A stretch of DNA of 64,000 nucleotides from Prevotella sp. (GTDB lineage: Bacteria > Bacteroidota > Bacteroidia > Bacteroidales > Bacteroidaceae), in NCBI GenBank assembly GCA_017428805.1, contig JAFRQC010000076.1, positions 1-64,000 on the forward strand, in the 5' to 3' direction. The stretch's first letter is position 1. Every line of letters starts with the position of its first letter. Both the position numbers and the translations under genes were made by a program. The notes under the pieces were generated by a model that saw nothing but the letters and a program-made list of their open reading frames with translations, was not told the DNA's origin and did no database searches. Below are positions 17,601 through 26,448 of the stretch, in pieces.

Positions 17601-19691
17601 CTATTTCAAATGGATGACCATCATCGTCAGGTCATCGTTGGGCTCGGCGCCGTCGCGGTGTTTCTCCACCTCAGCGGTCAGTGACTCAATCAGCTGACGG
17701 GGATCATGGTAATCTGTCTTACGGAGGATCTCCAACAGCCGGTCGTCACCCAACAACTGGCGGTCTTTGTTCTCGGCCTCATTCAGTCCGTCGGTATAGA
17801 TGAGCAGGGGCCTGCCCTTGATGCTGCTGATCTCTCCGCCCTCGTAGGGCATTCCGGGCATCGGTCCGATAGGCACGTTGCGATTCACCTCGAGGAAGTC
17901 GCAACGGCTGTTGCCGATATCGATGACGGGCGGGTTGTGTCCGGCATTGCAATAGTCGAGATGGCCTGTACGGAGGTCTAACAGTCCGAGGAAGAAGGTG
18001 ACGAACATACACTTCTCGTTATCCTCGCCCGACATGGCATCGTTGATGCGGGAACAGATGTCTGCAGGCATCAGGTTCTGGGTGGCCAGGGTCCGGAAAA
18101 GTCTCGTGACCTGCGCCATGAAGAGCGAGGCTGGCGCTCCCTTGCCGCTCACGTCGCCCACACAGAAGTAGAGCTTGTCGCCCTGAAGCTGGTAGCCGTA
18201 GAGGTCGCCTCCCACCTCCTTGGCGGGCGTCATCGTGGCATACATGTCCAGTCCCTCGTACTGGGGAAATACGGAAGGAACCATCGACATCTGGATCTCA
18301 CGGGCGACGTTCAGCTCTCCCTCCATACGCTCCTGTTTGGCCTTCATCTTGGCCATCCGGTTGCGCACCACTGTATAGATGGCGAAGAAGATGACCAGCG
18401 CCACGAGCAATATCGTCACACCGATGAAGCGCTGCTGGGAGATCTTGGCCTCCCGCTCAGCAATCATCCGTTCCTTGCCCTCCACATCATAGATGGTAGC
18501 CATCTCGGCCGTCGCGTCGCGCCTCTGTCTGGCGAGGGCCGTGTCATATTGCTCGGCTATCTGCATCGCCACATGCAGCGCCGAATCCTTCCGGCCTGCA
18601 TAATAGTTGGCGCGCAGCTTAGGCATCAGTACGTTGCCGATCACCTGCAGGTTGGGCTCATATTCGTAGGCGTGCAGATACTGGTCTGTCACGCTGAAAT
18701 TGTCTGCCGCCTCGGCATACCGGTGACTGGGCATCAGGTAGTTGCAACCAATCAGCCGTCCTTCGTCGGTCTTCGACAAATCGGTGGTCAGGAAATCATT
18801 GTAGTATTTCTGAGCCTCATCCTTCTTCCCGCGCTGTTCTGCAACCATGGCGTGCGACATATCGACATAGGCACGGTACAGGTCTAAATAAGATGGATAG
18901 TCAGTGGCATAGGGTGTGGCCTTGTAAAGGGTAAAGACAGAGTCCAGGCGGTTCAGCCACAGCTCAGCCTCATTCCACTGGCGCACGACGAGGTAGGTCG
19001 ATGTGACACTGTTCAGGGTCTCTACGGCTTCCATCAGATGATTTCCCGTAGAATCGTTGCGGATGCTTTTCTTGATGATGCCGTACAACTGCCCGAAGTA
19101 CTTCGCAGCCTCGTCAGGATGATCCAGGTTCAGCTGCAACTCGCCCAAGACCGAGTAAAGCCTGTGGCAGACCTCATTGTCTTCATATCCGGCTTTTTGC
19201 ATCTCCTCTACCAGTGGAAAGGCGGTACGCAGCGCCCCCTCGCTGTTACCCTGCATCTGTTGCAGCTCAGCATAGAGGGTCTTCAGATAAACCATCAGGA
19301 AATAGTCTTTGCCGGAAGGCTTTTTCACTTCTATGGCGCGACGCAGACTGGCAATCGCGTTCTTCGCGTCATTCATTTCCTTATAGATAATGGCACGATA
19401 GCCTTCTGTCCTGAGCTCGTTCAGTTCCCCTGCTGCAGACAAGCTGTCGATAACCGCCAGTACCCGTTTGGGATTCGTCTCTCTGTAAGCCTTCAGCACC
19501 AGCGAGTCGGCGTGGGAATCCAGAAAATCGAGAAACGATTCCATCTCGGTCCCCTTCACATGCATTGCTCCATGCGACTGAAACTCCTGCTGTGTCTGCT
19601 GCTTCCCGCAACCACTGAAAGCGAACACAACGGCTATGGTGGCGGCCAGCACCAACACCTGATTAAAACGTATATGTCCGAACATCTGCAT
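17601..19691 (-). CDS. SpoIIE / PP2C-type serine phosphatase with tetratricopeptide sensor region
   Basis: A 696-residue protein. N-terminus with a lipobox-like S-G-C (Cys28) or membrane anchor; residues about 40-410 are helical repeats resembling TPRs; one membrane helix near 425-450 (F-I-G-V-T-I-L-L-V-A-L-V-I-F-F-A); a short coiled coil (E-G-E-L-N-V-A-R-E-I-Q-M-S-M-V-P); and a C-terminal SpoIIE phosphatase with V-G-G-D-L-Y-G, V-G-D-V-S-G-K-G-A-P-A and the final G-A-E-P-N-D-D-L-T-M-M metal site. This is a periplasmic-sensor phosphatase likely acting on an anti-sigma antagonist; its partner is not visible in the window. Confidence 0.9.
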   Translation of the reverse strand: MQMFGHIRFNQVLVLAATIAVVFAFSGCGKQQTQQEFQSHGAMHVKGTEMESFLDFLDSHADSLVLKAYRETNPKRVLAVIDSLSAAGELNELRTEGYRAIIYKEMNDAKNAIASLRRAIEVKKPSGKDYFLMVYLKTLYAELQQMQGNSEGALRTAFPLVEEMQKAGYEDNEVCHRLYSVLGELQLNLDHPDEAAKYFGQLYGIIKKSIRNDSTGNHLMEAVETLNSVTSTYLVVRQWNEAELWLNRLDSVFTLYKATPYATDYPSYLDLYRAYVDMSHAMVAEQRGKKDEAQKYYNDFLTTDLSKTDEGRLIGCNYLMPSHRYAEAADNFSVTDQYLHAYEYEPNLQVIGNVLMPKLRANYYAGRKDSALHVAMQIAEQYDTALARQRRDATAEMATIYDVEGKERMIAEREAKISQQRFIGVTILLVALVIFFAIYTVVRNRMAKMKAKQERMEGELNVAREIQMSMVPSVFPQYEGLDMYATMTPAKEVGGDLYGYQLQGDKLYFCVGDVSGKGAPASLFMAQVTRLFRTLATQNLMPADICSRINDAMSGEDNEKCMFVTFFLGLLDLRTGHLDYCNAGHNPPVIDIGNSRCDFLEVNRNVPIGPMPGMPYEGGEISSIKGRPLLIYTDGLNEAENKDRQLLGDDRLLEILRKTDYHDPRQLIESLTAEVEKHRDGAEPNDDLTMMVIHLK

Positions 19692-19712
19692 ATTGTTTAA
19701 GTTATTTTGGGT

Positions 19713-19721
19713 GCAAATATA
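19713..19721 (-). promoter_or_regulatory. -7 box (TATATTTGC) of the SpoIIE-type gene
   Basis: Bacteroidales -7 consensus on the minus strand, about 22 nt upstream of the start codon at 19691. Confidence 0.65.
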
Positions 19722-19767
19722 GGCATTATTCCCGAAATTTGCAAACTTTTGGATAAATAAATCGCAA

Positions 19768-20250
19768 TTAGAGCAGCATCACCATCGTCTTTCTCCGATT
19801 GTCCTTCGGCCTCACCGCGAAGTGCAGCCAGTAGCCGCCACTCCGATTCCTCTCAATCAGCAGTTCGTCATAGTCCTGCTTGGTCTCGTCGGCATAGTCC
19901 ATCAGGATCACCGCATATCTCATCGCCTGCTCGATGCCAGCCACCCTGATATCCACAGCGCAACCCGTCAGATGATTACTCGTCGGCGATCCTCCCACCT
20001 TTTTATTCAGCTCCGGACTTCGATAGCCACTATTAATCACGATGGGTTCTTCGGTATCTATTTCCCCTCCTAAGTTAGGAGGGGTGCCCGTATGGGCGGG
20101 GTGGTCTGAAGAACCGCAGACATACCGCAGATTATACCGTCTGCGTAGTTCTTCTAACCATCCGCAAACTCTTTTCAGATTCTCAATCGCTACATGACTG
20201 GGAATATTATAAATTCCTTCATGCTTGCTCTTGGTAACTCCCCCACACAT
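19768..20250 (-). pseudogene. M15-type D-Ala-D-Ala peptidase, N-terminally truncated, with inserted palindromic element
   Basis: A 160-residue frame. The zinc site of the M15A family is intact: N-S-G-Y-R-S-P-E-L-N, H-L-T-G-C-A-V-D-I and W-L-H-F-A. The usual N-terminus is missing: upstream of S-K-H-E-G-I-Y-N-I-P the frame runs into unrelated sequence (the HNH stub), and the listed ATG is probably fortuitous. Between R-Y-V-C-G and E-E-P-I-V-I-N-S, a foreign segment (D-H-P-A-H-T-G-T-P-P-N-L-G-G-E) is encoded by palindromic element copy 4, in frame. Such peptidases often travel with HU-smalltalk genes. It may still be expressed, but I consider it a remnant. Confidence 0.65.
20061..20110. repeat. 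Palindromic element inside the M15 frame (PAL copy 4)
   Basis: Palindrome CCCCTCCTAA-G-TTAGGAGGGG (20064-20084) with GCCCGTATGGGC beside it and the TCAGACCACCCC flank on the minus strand. Read on the minus strand as P-P-N-L-G-G-E, the same frame as the other copies. Confidence 0.88.
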
Positions 20251-20299
20251 TCAAAGCCATAATCAGTTGTTCACGTGTCCACAGGTCAGTCCTTGCCAT
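20219..20299 (-). pseudogene. N-terminal stub resembling an HNH endonuclease gene
   Basis: A 26-codon frame starting M-A-R-T-D-L-W-T-R-E-Q-L-I-M-A-L-N-V. The W-T-R-E-(Q/E)-L-I-x-A-L-N pattern is what I know from the start of Bacteroidales HNH/restriction endonucleases, where it continues with Y-x-K-x-P-F-G. Here it breaks off after A-L-N-V into the M15 sequence. It starts three bases after the stop of the BRO fragment, so the original order was BRO-HNH. Short match; recognition is tentative. Confidence 0.45.
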
Positions 20300-20301
20300 A
20301 T

Positions 20302-20936
20302 TTATTTCTCTTCTTCCTCGTTATTTGGTAGCAGATAATCGCTGGCTTTTGCCTCTGATATGACAGAGCGTCCAAGTTTACTTTCCAGTTGATTACGTGC
20401 AGCTTTTGCAACGCTACCACCTTCCTTAGCAACCTTGGTCTGCTGTTTGTAGCCCTTAGGATTACGCTGTTTTGAAAGCTCCGTCGTCGAAGCCTCTGCC
20501 AGAATATTAAGGGCGATTTCCAGATTGGTCATGTTGTCGCGTAAGTTTTCCTTCTTCAACCCCTTGAAATGCTTGTATTGTTTGGTGGTGAAGCCGCTCC
20601 ACTCACGAGTAATGATATCAGTCAGGGATGCATATTCCAAACCCTCATGTACACCAGTACGCTGCCATTCATCCGTCAGTTCCTTGCGTACCTCAATGCT
20701 CTTGATGCGCTGATTGATCCAAGCATCACTATAGCCCAAACGCTTATAGTCAACAATGGCTTGGTCAATGCTCTTCTCTGGGTCTTGCATTTGGCCGAGT
20801 CTTTCACTGGCAACCTGGGCTATCCATTGTTTAAGAGGCTCTGCCTTAGGAGATGGTATTGCCTGTATGATGCGGAAGATTCCTTTTATTGTCGCACAGT
20901 TCACTTTTTGCCGTCCACCAGGGGTCTGAACGAAAA
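20302..20936 (-). pseudogene. BRO-N domain (antirepressor-like) protein, C-terminal fragment
   Basis: The frame encodes G-G-R-Q-K-V-N-C-A-T-I-K-G-I-F-R-I-I-Q-A-I-P-S-P-K-A-E-P, the end of a BRO-N domain, then E-R-L-G-Q-M-Q-D-P-E-K-S-I-D-Q-A and the conserved C-terminal part (E-W-S-G-F-T-T-K-Q-Y-K-H-F-K-G-L-K) of this Bacteroidales family. The first half of the BRO-N domain is absent; the frame is open back to about 20940, where it meets the DUF4421 fragment head to head. A GTG at 20904 would be the first possible start. I regard it as a deletion remnant. Confidence 0.75.
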
Positions 20937-20941
20937 GGGGG

Positions 20942-21496
20942 GTGACAAATAACTACAGTATGGAGGAGGGCGACGCGAAGATGAAGGTGATCAATTTCGT
21001 GGGTTACTATACCTTCAACCACCGCCGTTTCTCCTACCCTGCCGCCTTTAACCAGAGTTACATCCAGCGCCGTTCCGCCGGTTCCTGGCTGGCAGGCATC
21101 AGCTATCAGGGTGGCACCATCGAGACCACCGACGACTTAAAAGCCAGAAGTCCGAAATCACCCGAGGCGCAGATTCGCATTGGCCACATCGGCATCGGCG
21201 GCGGCTATGGCTACAACCTCGTCCTCGGTCAGAAGTGGCTGTTGCACCTCTCCATCCTGCCCACCTTCGTCGTTTACAACTACAACAAACTGACCGTCAA
21301 TGACGAGCGGCGTGAGGCGAAGCATATGCGCTTCAATATGATTTTCAATGAGCGGGCTGCCGTCATCTATAACTTCTCGCCCCGCTACTTCGCCGGAGCC
21401 ACACTGGTGATGAACAACTCCCTCTTCGACGACGAGGTCGTCATCGTCAACCAAAACAAATGGCGAGCCCGGGCCTTCTTCGGTTTTCGCCTATAA
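20942..21496 (+). pseudogene. DUF4421 family protein, C-terminal fragment
   Basis: A 184-codon frame with Y-Y-T-F-N-H-R-R-F-S-Y-P-A-A-F-N-Q-S, I-Q-R-R-S-A-G-S-W-L-A-G and a beta-rich end finishing A-F-F-G-F-R-L. This is the C-terminal half of a DUF4421 outer-membrane-like protein; the family is about 300-350 residues and has a signal peptide, both missing here. The break is at the junction with the BRO fragment (about 20940). Its terminator is still in place. Confidence 0.75.
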
Positions 21497-21502
21497 ACAA
21501 TT

Positions 21503-21532
21503 CAGCCCGTCAATCGGCGGGCTGTTTGATTT
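21503..21532 (+). terminator. Intrinsic terminator after the DUF4421 fragment
   Basis: CAGCCCG pairs with CGGGCTG around an 8-nt loop, followed by TTTGATTTCTT. It may also serve the convergent nucleotidyltransferase gene. Confidence 0.7.
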
Positions 21533-21533
21533 C

Positions 21534-22262
21534 TTACCACAGGGCGGGGGGGATGAGACGCTGGGCGTTTTCGAAATCCTCGGGGGTGTCGAGCTCGATG
21601 GAGAAAAGACTGGTAGTGTCGACGATGCGGAAGGTGTGGCCCTGTGGGATGAGCCGCTCGAAGGCACGCTCGTAGAAGATGTCGATGAGGGCTTCGCGCT
21701 CAATCATCTGTTCAAGTTCGCGGAAGAGGGCGGTGCTGTAGTCGGCGGCGATACGCTCGACGCCCACGCTCTCACCCGCAGCATCCTCCGGACGACAGGT
21801 CTTGCTGATCTCCGTGATGCGTCCTTCGGCATCTGCCACGACCTTCATCTCCTCCTCACCCAGTTCGTGACGGTTCAGCGCCAGGGCATTGTCACCGACA
21901 TTGATGACGGTGGGGATGATGGCAGGATCGCAGAGGATGTCGCTGTCCATAAGCAGGAAGTCACGGCCGTCGGTATAGGGACGGGTGAGCCACAGCGAGA
22001 AGATATTGTTGTTGTGCTGATAATCCACGTTGTCGATGAAGTGGATGGTGAGCTCCGGATAAGTCTCCGTGAGGAAGTCGCGGATCATATTGGCACGGTA
22101 GCCGGTGACAACGACGAGTTCACGGATGCCGGCGGCTATCATACCGTCGACGGTACGCTGGAGGAGCGTACGCTCTCCCACTTTGAGAAGACATTTCGGA
22201 CGTTCGTCCGTGAGCGGCCTCAGCCGCTTGGCCATTCCGGCCGCAAGAATTACTCCTAACAT
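21534..22262 (-). CDS. Sugar / choline-phosphate-type nucleotidyltransferase (LicC-like)
   Basis: A 242-residue nucleotidyltransferase. The N-terminal signature L-A-A-G-M-A-K-R-L-R-P-L-T-D-E-R-P-K-C-L (residues 6-25) binds the NTP; D-Y-Q-H-N-N-N-I-F-S-L-W and L-L-M-D-S-D-I-L follow as in LicC/phosphocholine cytidylyltransferases. It should make a CDP- or NDP-activated alcohol or sugar. The gene lies 34 nt after the hybrid regulator and probably shares its transcript. A link to the CDP-alcohol phosphatidyltransferase 8 kb away is possible but not shown. Confidence 0.8.
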   Translation of the reverse strand: MLGVILAAGMAKRLRPLTDERPKCLLKVGERTLLQRTVDGMIAAGIRELVVVTGYRANMIRDFLTETYPELTIHFIDNVDYQHNNNIFSLWLTRPYTDGRDFLLMDSDILCDPAIIPTVINVGDNALALNRHELGEEEMKVVADAEGRITEISKTCRPEDAAGESVGVERIAADYSTALFRELEQMIEREALIDIFYERAFERLIPQGHTFRIVDTTSLFSIELDTPEDFENAQRLIPPALW

Positions 22263-22299
22263 TGAACTTTGAGCTTTGAACTTTGAGCTTTATGATTAC
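22262..22299. repeat. Heptamer array (TTGAACT/TTGAGCT) x4 with ATGATTAC
   Basis: Units alternate TTGAACT and TTGAGCT, then TTATGATTACC. The tail supplies, on the minus strand, the TAA stop of the hybrid regulator. It is the fourth array followed by ATGATTAC although its unit differs from the TTTATAG arrays. Confidence 0.88.
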
Positions 22300-25200
22300 C
22301 GTTCTTGGTGCTCCTTCATATAGTCACGGGGCGACATACCGTAGTACTTACGGAAGATGGTGGAGAAGGAGGCGCTGTTGGCGAAGCCGCAGGCATACAT
22401 CACCTCGGTCACGTTCATACCCTTCTCTGCCAGCAGCTGGGCAGCCTTCTTCAGACGGATGCTGCGGATGAAATCGTGAGGCGTCTGACCTGTCAGTTCC
22501 TTCATCTTCCGATGGAGGTGTACGCGGCTGATACCGACCTCGTCGGAGATCATATCGATATTGAGGTCGGAGTTCGTGAGGTTCTTCCGGATACACTCCA
22601 TAATCTTCTCGAGCAGCTTGTCATCGGGCGACTTCAGGCGGATGTCCTCCACGCGCTCTTCAAGGTCGTCGGTACGCTCGTACTTCATCTTCAACAGCTT
22701 GCGCGAGTTGAGCAGATTGAGGATGGTGCGCCGCAGGATATCCATATTGAACGGCTTGACGATATAGGCGTCGGCACCTGTCTCCAGGCCTTCGAGACGG
22801 TCTTCGTCGCGGTTGCGGGCCGTGAGCAGGATGACGGGGATATAGTTCGTCGAGCTGTTCGTCTTCAACTGAGAGCAGAGGGCATTACCGTCCAACTCCG
22901 GCATCATCACGTCGCTGACGACGAGACTGGGCTTGACACGGTAGATCTCCGTGAGTGCCTCACGGCCGTTGACGCAGGCATGCACGTCGTAATCCTTGGA
23001 GAGTTCTGCCTCAAGGTAGTTGCGTATCTCATCGTCGTCTTCGGCGATGACGATGGTGGTGCCCCGGGTGTCGGCCTGCTCATACGGAATCTCCTCCTCT
23101 TCCTCAGGCTGTTCGAGGGCGGCCTGCAGTTCTGCCATCGGCTCCTGCGGGAGTTCGCTCTCGCTGATCATCTCCTCCGGCGTGAGGTGGGCGTTGCCCA
23201 GCGGGATGGTGATGACGAACTCACAGCCCTGATCGAGGTTATGGACGGTGATGGTGCCGTGGTGCATCTCGACGAGCGAACGGGTGAGGTCGAGGCCGAT
23301 GCCTGTGCCCGCATTGCGGTCGTTGGTGGCACTTTCGGCCTGATAGAAGCGTTGGAAGATCTTCTCAAGTTTGTCTTCAGGTATCTTCTCGCCGTTGTCG
23401 CGGATGGCGATGGTGGCCGTCGTGTCGTCGTGGGTGAGGCGGATGCCGATCTCACCGCCGGCAGGAGTGTATTTGAAGGCGTTGGAGAGCACGTTGACAA
23501 CGACCTTGTCGAAGTTCGAACGGTCGATCCATACGAGCAGCTCCTCGCAGTCGTGGTCGTAGGTGAACTTGATCTGCCGCATCTTCGCCTGGTGGTCGAA
23601 GAGGGTGTAAATATCATTGACGAATCCCACGAGGTTGCGCTCGCTCATACGCATCTGCATCTGTCCCTTGTCGATCTTCCGGAGGTCCATCATCTGGTTG
23701 ATCAGGCTGAGTATGCGCTCGGCATTGCGGCGGATGGTCTCATAGACGCTCTTGCGCTCTGGGTCGTCCTCTTTCTTGATGAGTGAGAGCAGCGGCGTGA
23801 GAATCAGCGTCATCGGGGTTCGGATATCATGACTGATATTCATGAAGAAGCGCAGTTTGGCCTCACTCATCTCCTCGGCATGGATATGGGCCTGGAGGCG
23901 CAGGCGGTTCTGCTCACGGTGATGGCGGTAGGCGAGGAACTGCCAGACGAAGAGGCCGATGACGAGGGCGTAGAAGAAGTAGGCCCATGCCGAACGGTAC
24001 CAGGGACTACGAACGATGACGGTGAAGTCGCGCTGGGGTGTCTCGATGCCACTGCGCTCGGCCTTCACACGGAAACGGTAAGTGCCTGGCGGCAGGTGGG
24101 TGAAGGAGAGCTCGTTGGTGCCGGCAGGCAGGGCGCGGAAGGGTTCACCGTTGATGCTGTAAAGGTAAACGATGTGCTCCGGATTCTCATAGGTGAGCGT
24201 GGAGAGCTGGATCGTGAACGAATTGTCATGGTAGCCCAGTTCGAAGTGATTACTGGCGTTGATGGTCGTTTCCGTCACCCTTCTCCCACCAGAGCGCGTG
24301 GCGGTGCTGACAGGCTCGCCGTTAATGGTGAGAGCCGTCAGATGGACGTTTGCGCTCCATTGGCTCTGCTTGATGTCCATGGGGTTAAACCAGGTGACGC
24401 CACCCGTGCCTCCGAAGAGGATGGTACCGCTGGCATCCGTCCATGAAGCACCGTCGCTGAACTCATTGCTCTGCAGACCGTCGTCGGCAAAGTAGTTCAT
24501 CTCGGCTCCCTTGACGGGATCGAAGGAGCAGAGTCCATGGTCAGTGGATATCCAGAGCAAGCCACGCTGGTCACGCTCAATGGCGGCAATGCCGTTAGAA
24601 GGGAGACCGTCTTCGACTGTATAGTGCTTGGTCTGCTTCGTCTTGAGATCATAGCAGTAGAGTCCTAAGTTCGTACCATACCACAGTTGTCCATCGTACT
24701 CACGGGCCACCCTGATGGGCACGCTGTAGTGGAGACAATTGACGCCAAAGGTCTTCGTCCAGCTGTCGCTGGCGATATCGAGGCAGCAGAGTCCCATCGA
24801 CGTGGCGACATAGAGGCGGGCACCGTCTGGAGAGAACGAGATCTGCGAGATGTAGTCGTTGGTAATGCTGTTCATCGAGGGCTCGTTGGGGGCGTTCTCC
24901 CGCATCACGTAAGTGCGGAATTGTCCGTCGGCGGGGTTATAGCAGATGACACCATGGCGCATGGTGGCCATCCAAAGGCGGTCCTGAGCGTCGACCTCGA
25001 TGTCCATGATGACGAGGTGGTCATCCTGAGGGTAGTTGAAGCGTTTGTACTGGAACGTCCTGGGGTCGATGCTGCCTCCCCCCTCGCCGTAGGAACCAAT
25101 CCAGATGCGCCCGTCGCTGGTCTCTGCCATGGTCATGACGGTAGAGGGATAGCCCTCGGAGAGATGGCGCACAAGTTGGCCTCCGGGCCTGATGACGTAG

Positions 25201-26288
25201 ATGCCGTCCTTGTCTGTACCCTCCCAGGCTACACCATGGCTGTCGAGAAGTACGCTGACCACACAGGCCGAGCCCGCCACATTGCGGGGACTGCCCAGTT
25301 TATAGCCCATGTACTGGAAGCCGTTGGAGGTGATAGGCTGGCAGAAGATACCTTTCTGTAGCATGCCGAACCAAAGATTTCCGCTATTGTCCTCGGTGAT
25401 GGAGTAGACCTTGCTCTTGGAGAGGTCCACCTCCTGGCTGAAGAAAGGATTATCTGTGAAGGTGTCCTGACGGGGGTCGTAGATGGCGATACCCTTACCG
25501 TCGTAGCCTATGATGATGCTGTTCTGGCTGTTGCAATAGAGCGATGAGATCTCTTTATGGCCTGTAGCCGCCACATGTACGAAGTCGCTACCCTGCTGAC
25601 GGTAGAGGCCAGCATTGGTGGCTACAAAGACGTTGCCGTCGCGATCGGAACAAAGTTGTCCGAGAATGAGGTCCTTTCGGTCTGTGAGGTAGTGCTGTAG
25701 CCGCTGACCGTCGTAGCAGACGAGACCCTCCTGGTCTGACACTATCCAGAGGCGGCCTTTCTTGTCTTCGAGCAGGGAACTGACGGTATGGAGGTTGGCG
25801 AATTCGCCACCAAGCTGACGAGCCGTCTTCCGATCAGTAATCTTCATCAGTCCGAGGCCGGAGGAGCCAGCGAGCACATCGCCGTTGGCGCGTTCCAGAA
25901 AACAGGTGGCATAGCCGTAACTCTCCTTGCCCTGATAATCCAGAAGGGTGACATGATGGAAATCCTCACCGTCCCACGTCTGCAGGGCACCGTACATACC
26001 GAAGTAGAACAGGCCGCGACGGTCCTGGATCATACAGTTCACGTAGTTGCTGGCCAGCGTCTTGTCGGCCTCGTTCTCCTTCTTGAACACACGGAACTGG
26101 TAGCCGTCATAGCGGTTGATACCGTTGCGGGTGGTGACCCACAAGAATCCGTCATGGTCGAGATAGACCTGCGACACGAAACTACTGGACAGCTGATGGT
26201 TGTCAGTTGTGAAATATTTGCCCATCTGGGCATGGATGCCCACGGTTAGGCAGAGGAAAAGCAGCGTTAGTAGTAGCCTAGATCTCAT
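22296..26288 (-). CDS. Hybrid two-component system regulator (HTCS) of the xylan locus
   Basis: I start it at 26288 (M-R-S-R-L-L-L-T-L-L-F-L-C, a signal peptide); earlier in-frame starts would place the promoter inside the gene. The 1330 residues comprise: a two-component-regulator propeller (about 25-680; W-V-T-T-R-N-G-I-N-R-Y-D repeats), a Y_Y_Y domain (about 690-755), a membrane helix (about 765-785), a HisKA domain with phospho-acceptor His near 818 (N-I-S-H-D-I-R-T-P), an HATPase, a receiver with Asp near 1124 (V-V-S-D-V-M-M-P-E-L), and a C-terminal AraC-type helix-turn-helix. HTCS proteins bind oligosaccharides in the periplasm and switch on the adjacent polysaccharide genes; the divergent GH115 gene suggests a xylan-derived ligand. 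Confidence 0.95.
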   Translation of the reverse strand: MRSRLLLTLLFLCLTVGIHAQMGKYFTTDNHQLSSSFVSQVYLDHDGFLWVTTRNGINRYDGYQFRVFKKENEADKTLASNYVNCMIQDRRGLFYFGMYGALQTWDGEDFHHVTLLDYQGKESYGYATCFLERANGDVLAGSSGLGLMKITDRKTARQLGGEFANLHTVSSLLEDKKGRLWIVSDQEGLVCYDGQRLQHYLTDRKDLILGQLCSDRDGNVFVATNAGLYRQQGSDFVHVAATGHKEISSLYCNSQNSIIIGYDGKGIAIYDPRQDTFTDNPFFSQEVDLSKSKVYSITEDNSGNLWFGMLQKGIFCQPITSNGFQYMGYKLGSPRNVAGSACVVSVLLDSHGVAWEGTDKDGIYVIRPGGQLVRHLSEGYPSTVMTMAETSDGRIWIGSYGEGGGSIDPRTFQYKRFNYPQDDHLVIMDIEVDAQDRLWMATMRHGVICYNPADGQFRTYVMRENAPNEPSMNSITNDYISQISFSPDGARLYVATSMGLCCLDIASDSWTKTFGVNCLHYSVPIRVAREYDGQLWYGTNLGLYCYDLKTKQTKHYTVEDGLPSNGIAAIERDQRGLLWISTDHGLCSFDPVKGAEMNYFADDGLQSNEFSDGASWTDASGTILFGGTGGVTWFNPMDIKQSQWSANVHLTALTINGEPVSTATRSGGRRVTETTINASNHFELGYHDNSFTIQLSTLTYENPEHIVYLYSINGEPFRALPAGTNELSFTHLPPGTYRFRVKAERSGIETPQRDFTVIVRSPWYRSAWAYFFYALVIGLFVWQFLAYRHHREQNRLRLQAHIHAEEMSEAKLRFFMNISHDIRTPMTLILTPLLSLIKKEDDPERKSVYETIRRNAERILSLINQMMDLRKIDKGQMQMRMSERNLVGFVNDIYTLFDHQAKMRQIKFTYDHDCEELLVWIDRSNFDKVVVNVLSNAFKYTPAGGEIGIRLTHDDTTATIAIRDNGEKIPEDKLEKIFQRFYQAESATNDRNAGTGIGLDLTRSLVEMHHGTITVHNLDQGCEFVITIPLGNAHLTPEEMISESELPQEPMAELQAALEQPEEEEEIPYEQADTRGTTIVIAEDDDEIRNYLEAELSKDYDVHACVNGREALTEIYRVKPSLVVSDVMMPELDGNALCSQLKTNSSTNYIPVILLTARNRDEDRLEGLETGADAYIVKPFNMDILRRTILNLLNSRKLLKMKYERTDDLEERVEDIRLKSPDDKLLEKIMECIRKNLTNSDLNIDMISDEVGISRVHLHRKMKELTGQTPHDFIRSIRLKKAAQLLAEKGMNVTEVMYACGFANSASFSTIFRKYYGMSPRDYMKEHQER

Positions 26289-26310
26289 TGCTTTGATTAC
26301 ATTTTCGACT

Positions 26311-26319
26311 GCAAAGATA
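26311..26319 (-). promoter_or_regulatory. -7 box (TATCTTTGC) of the hybrid regulator
   Basis: Minus-strand -7 consensus inside an inverted repeat. TTTCGACTGCAAAGATA (26303-26319) mirrors TATCTTTGCAGTCGAAA (26407-26423), so the two divergent promoters have identical 17-bp sequences. Confidence 0.75.
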
Positions 26320-26406
26320 GACCTTTTTTTTGAATTACCAAGGAAAAATGGAACAAAATAACAAAAAAAGGAAACAAATTTGAACTTTTGTTCCAAATTT
26401 TAGTGT

Positions 26407-26415
26407 TATCTTTGC
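26407..26415 (+). promoter_or_regulatory. -7 box (TATCTTTGC) of the GH115 gene
   Basis: Plus-strand -7 consensus with a TTTTGTT about 20 nt upstream as possible -33 element. It is the mirror copy of the hybrid-regulator promoter; the region between them (26320-26406) is AT-rich and is the likely site for the HTCS to act. Confidence 0.75.
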
Positions 26416-26448
26416 AGTCGAAATGAATAATTATCACTTATTATCCAA

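Noticed and set aside
19768..21496. An active prophage or integrative element
   Set aside because: No integrase, structural, relaxase or attachment-site sequences were seen; only gene fragments remain.
22305..23786. A 493-codon plus-strand frame opposite the hybrid regulator
   Set aside because: The regulator on the other strand has complete kinase, receiver and HTH motifs; the plus-strand frame shows none.
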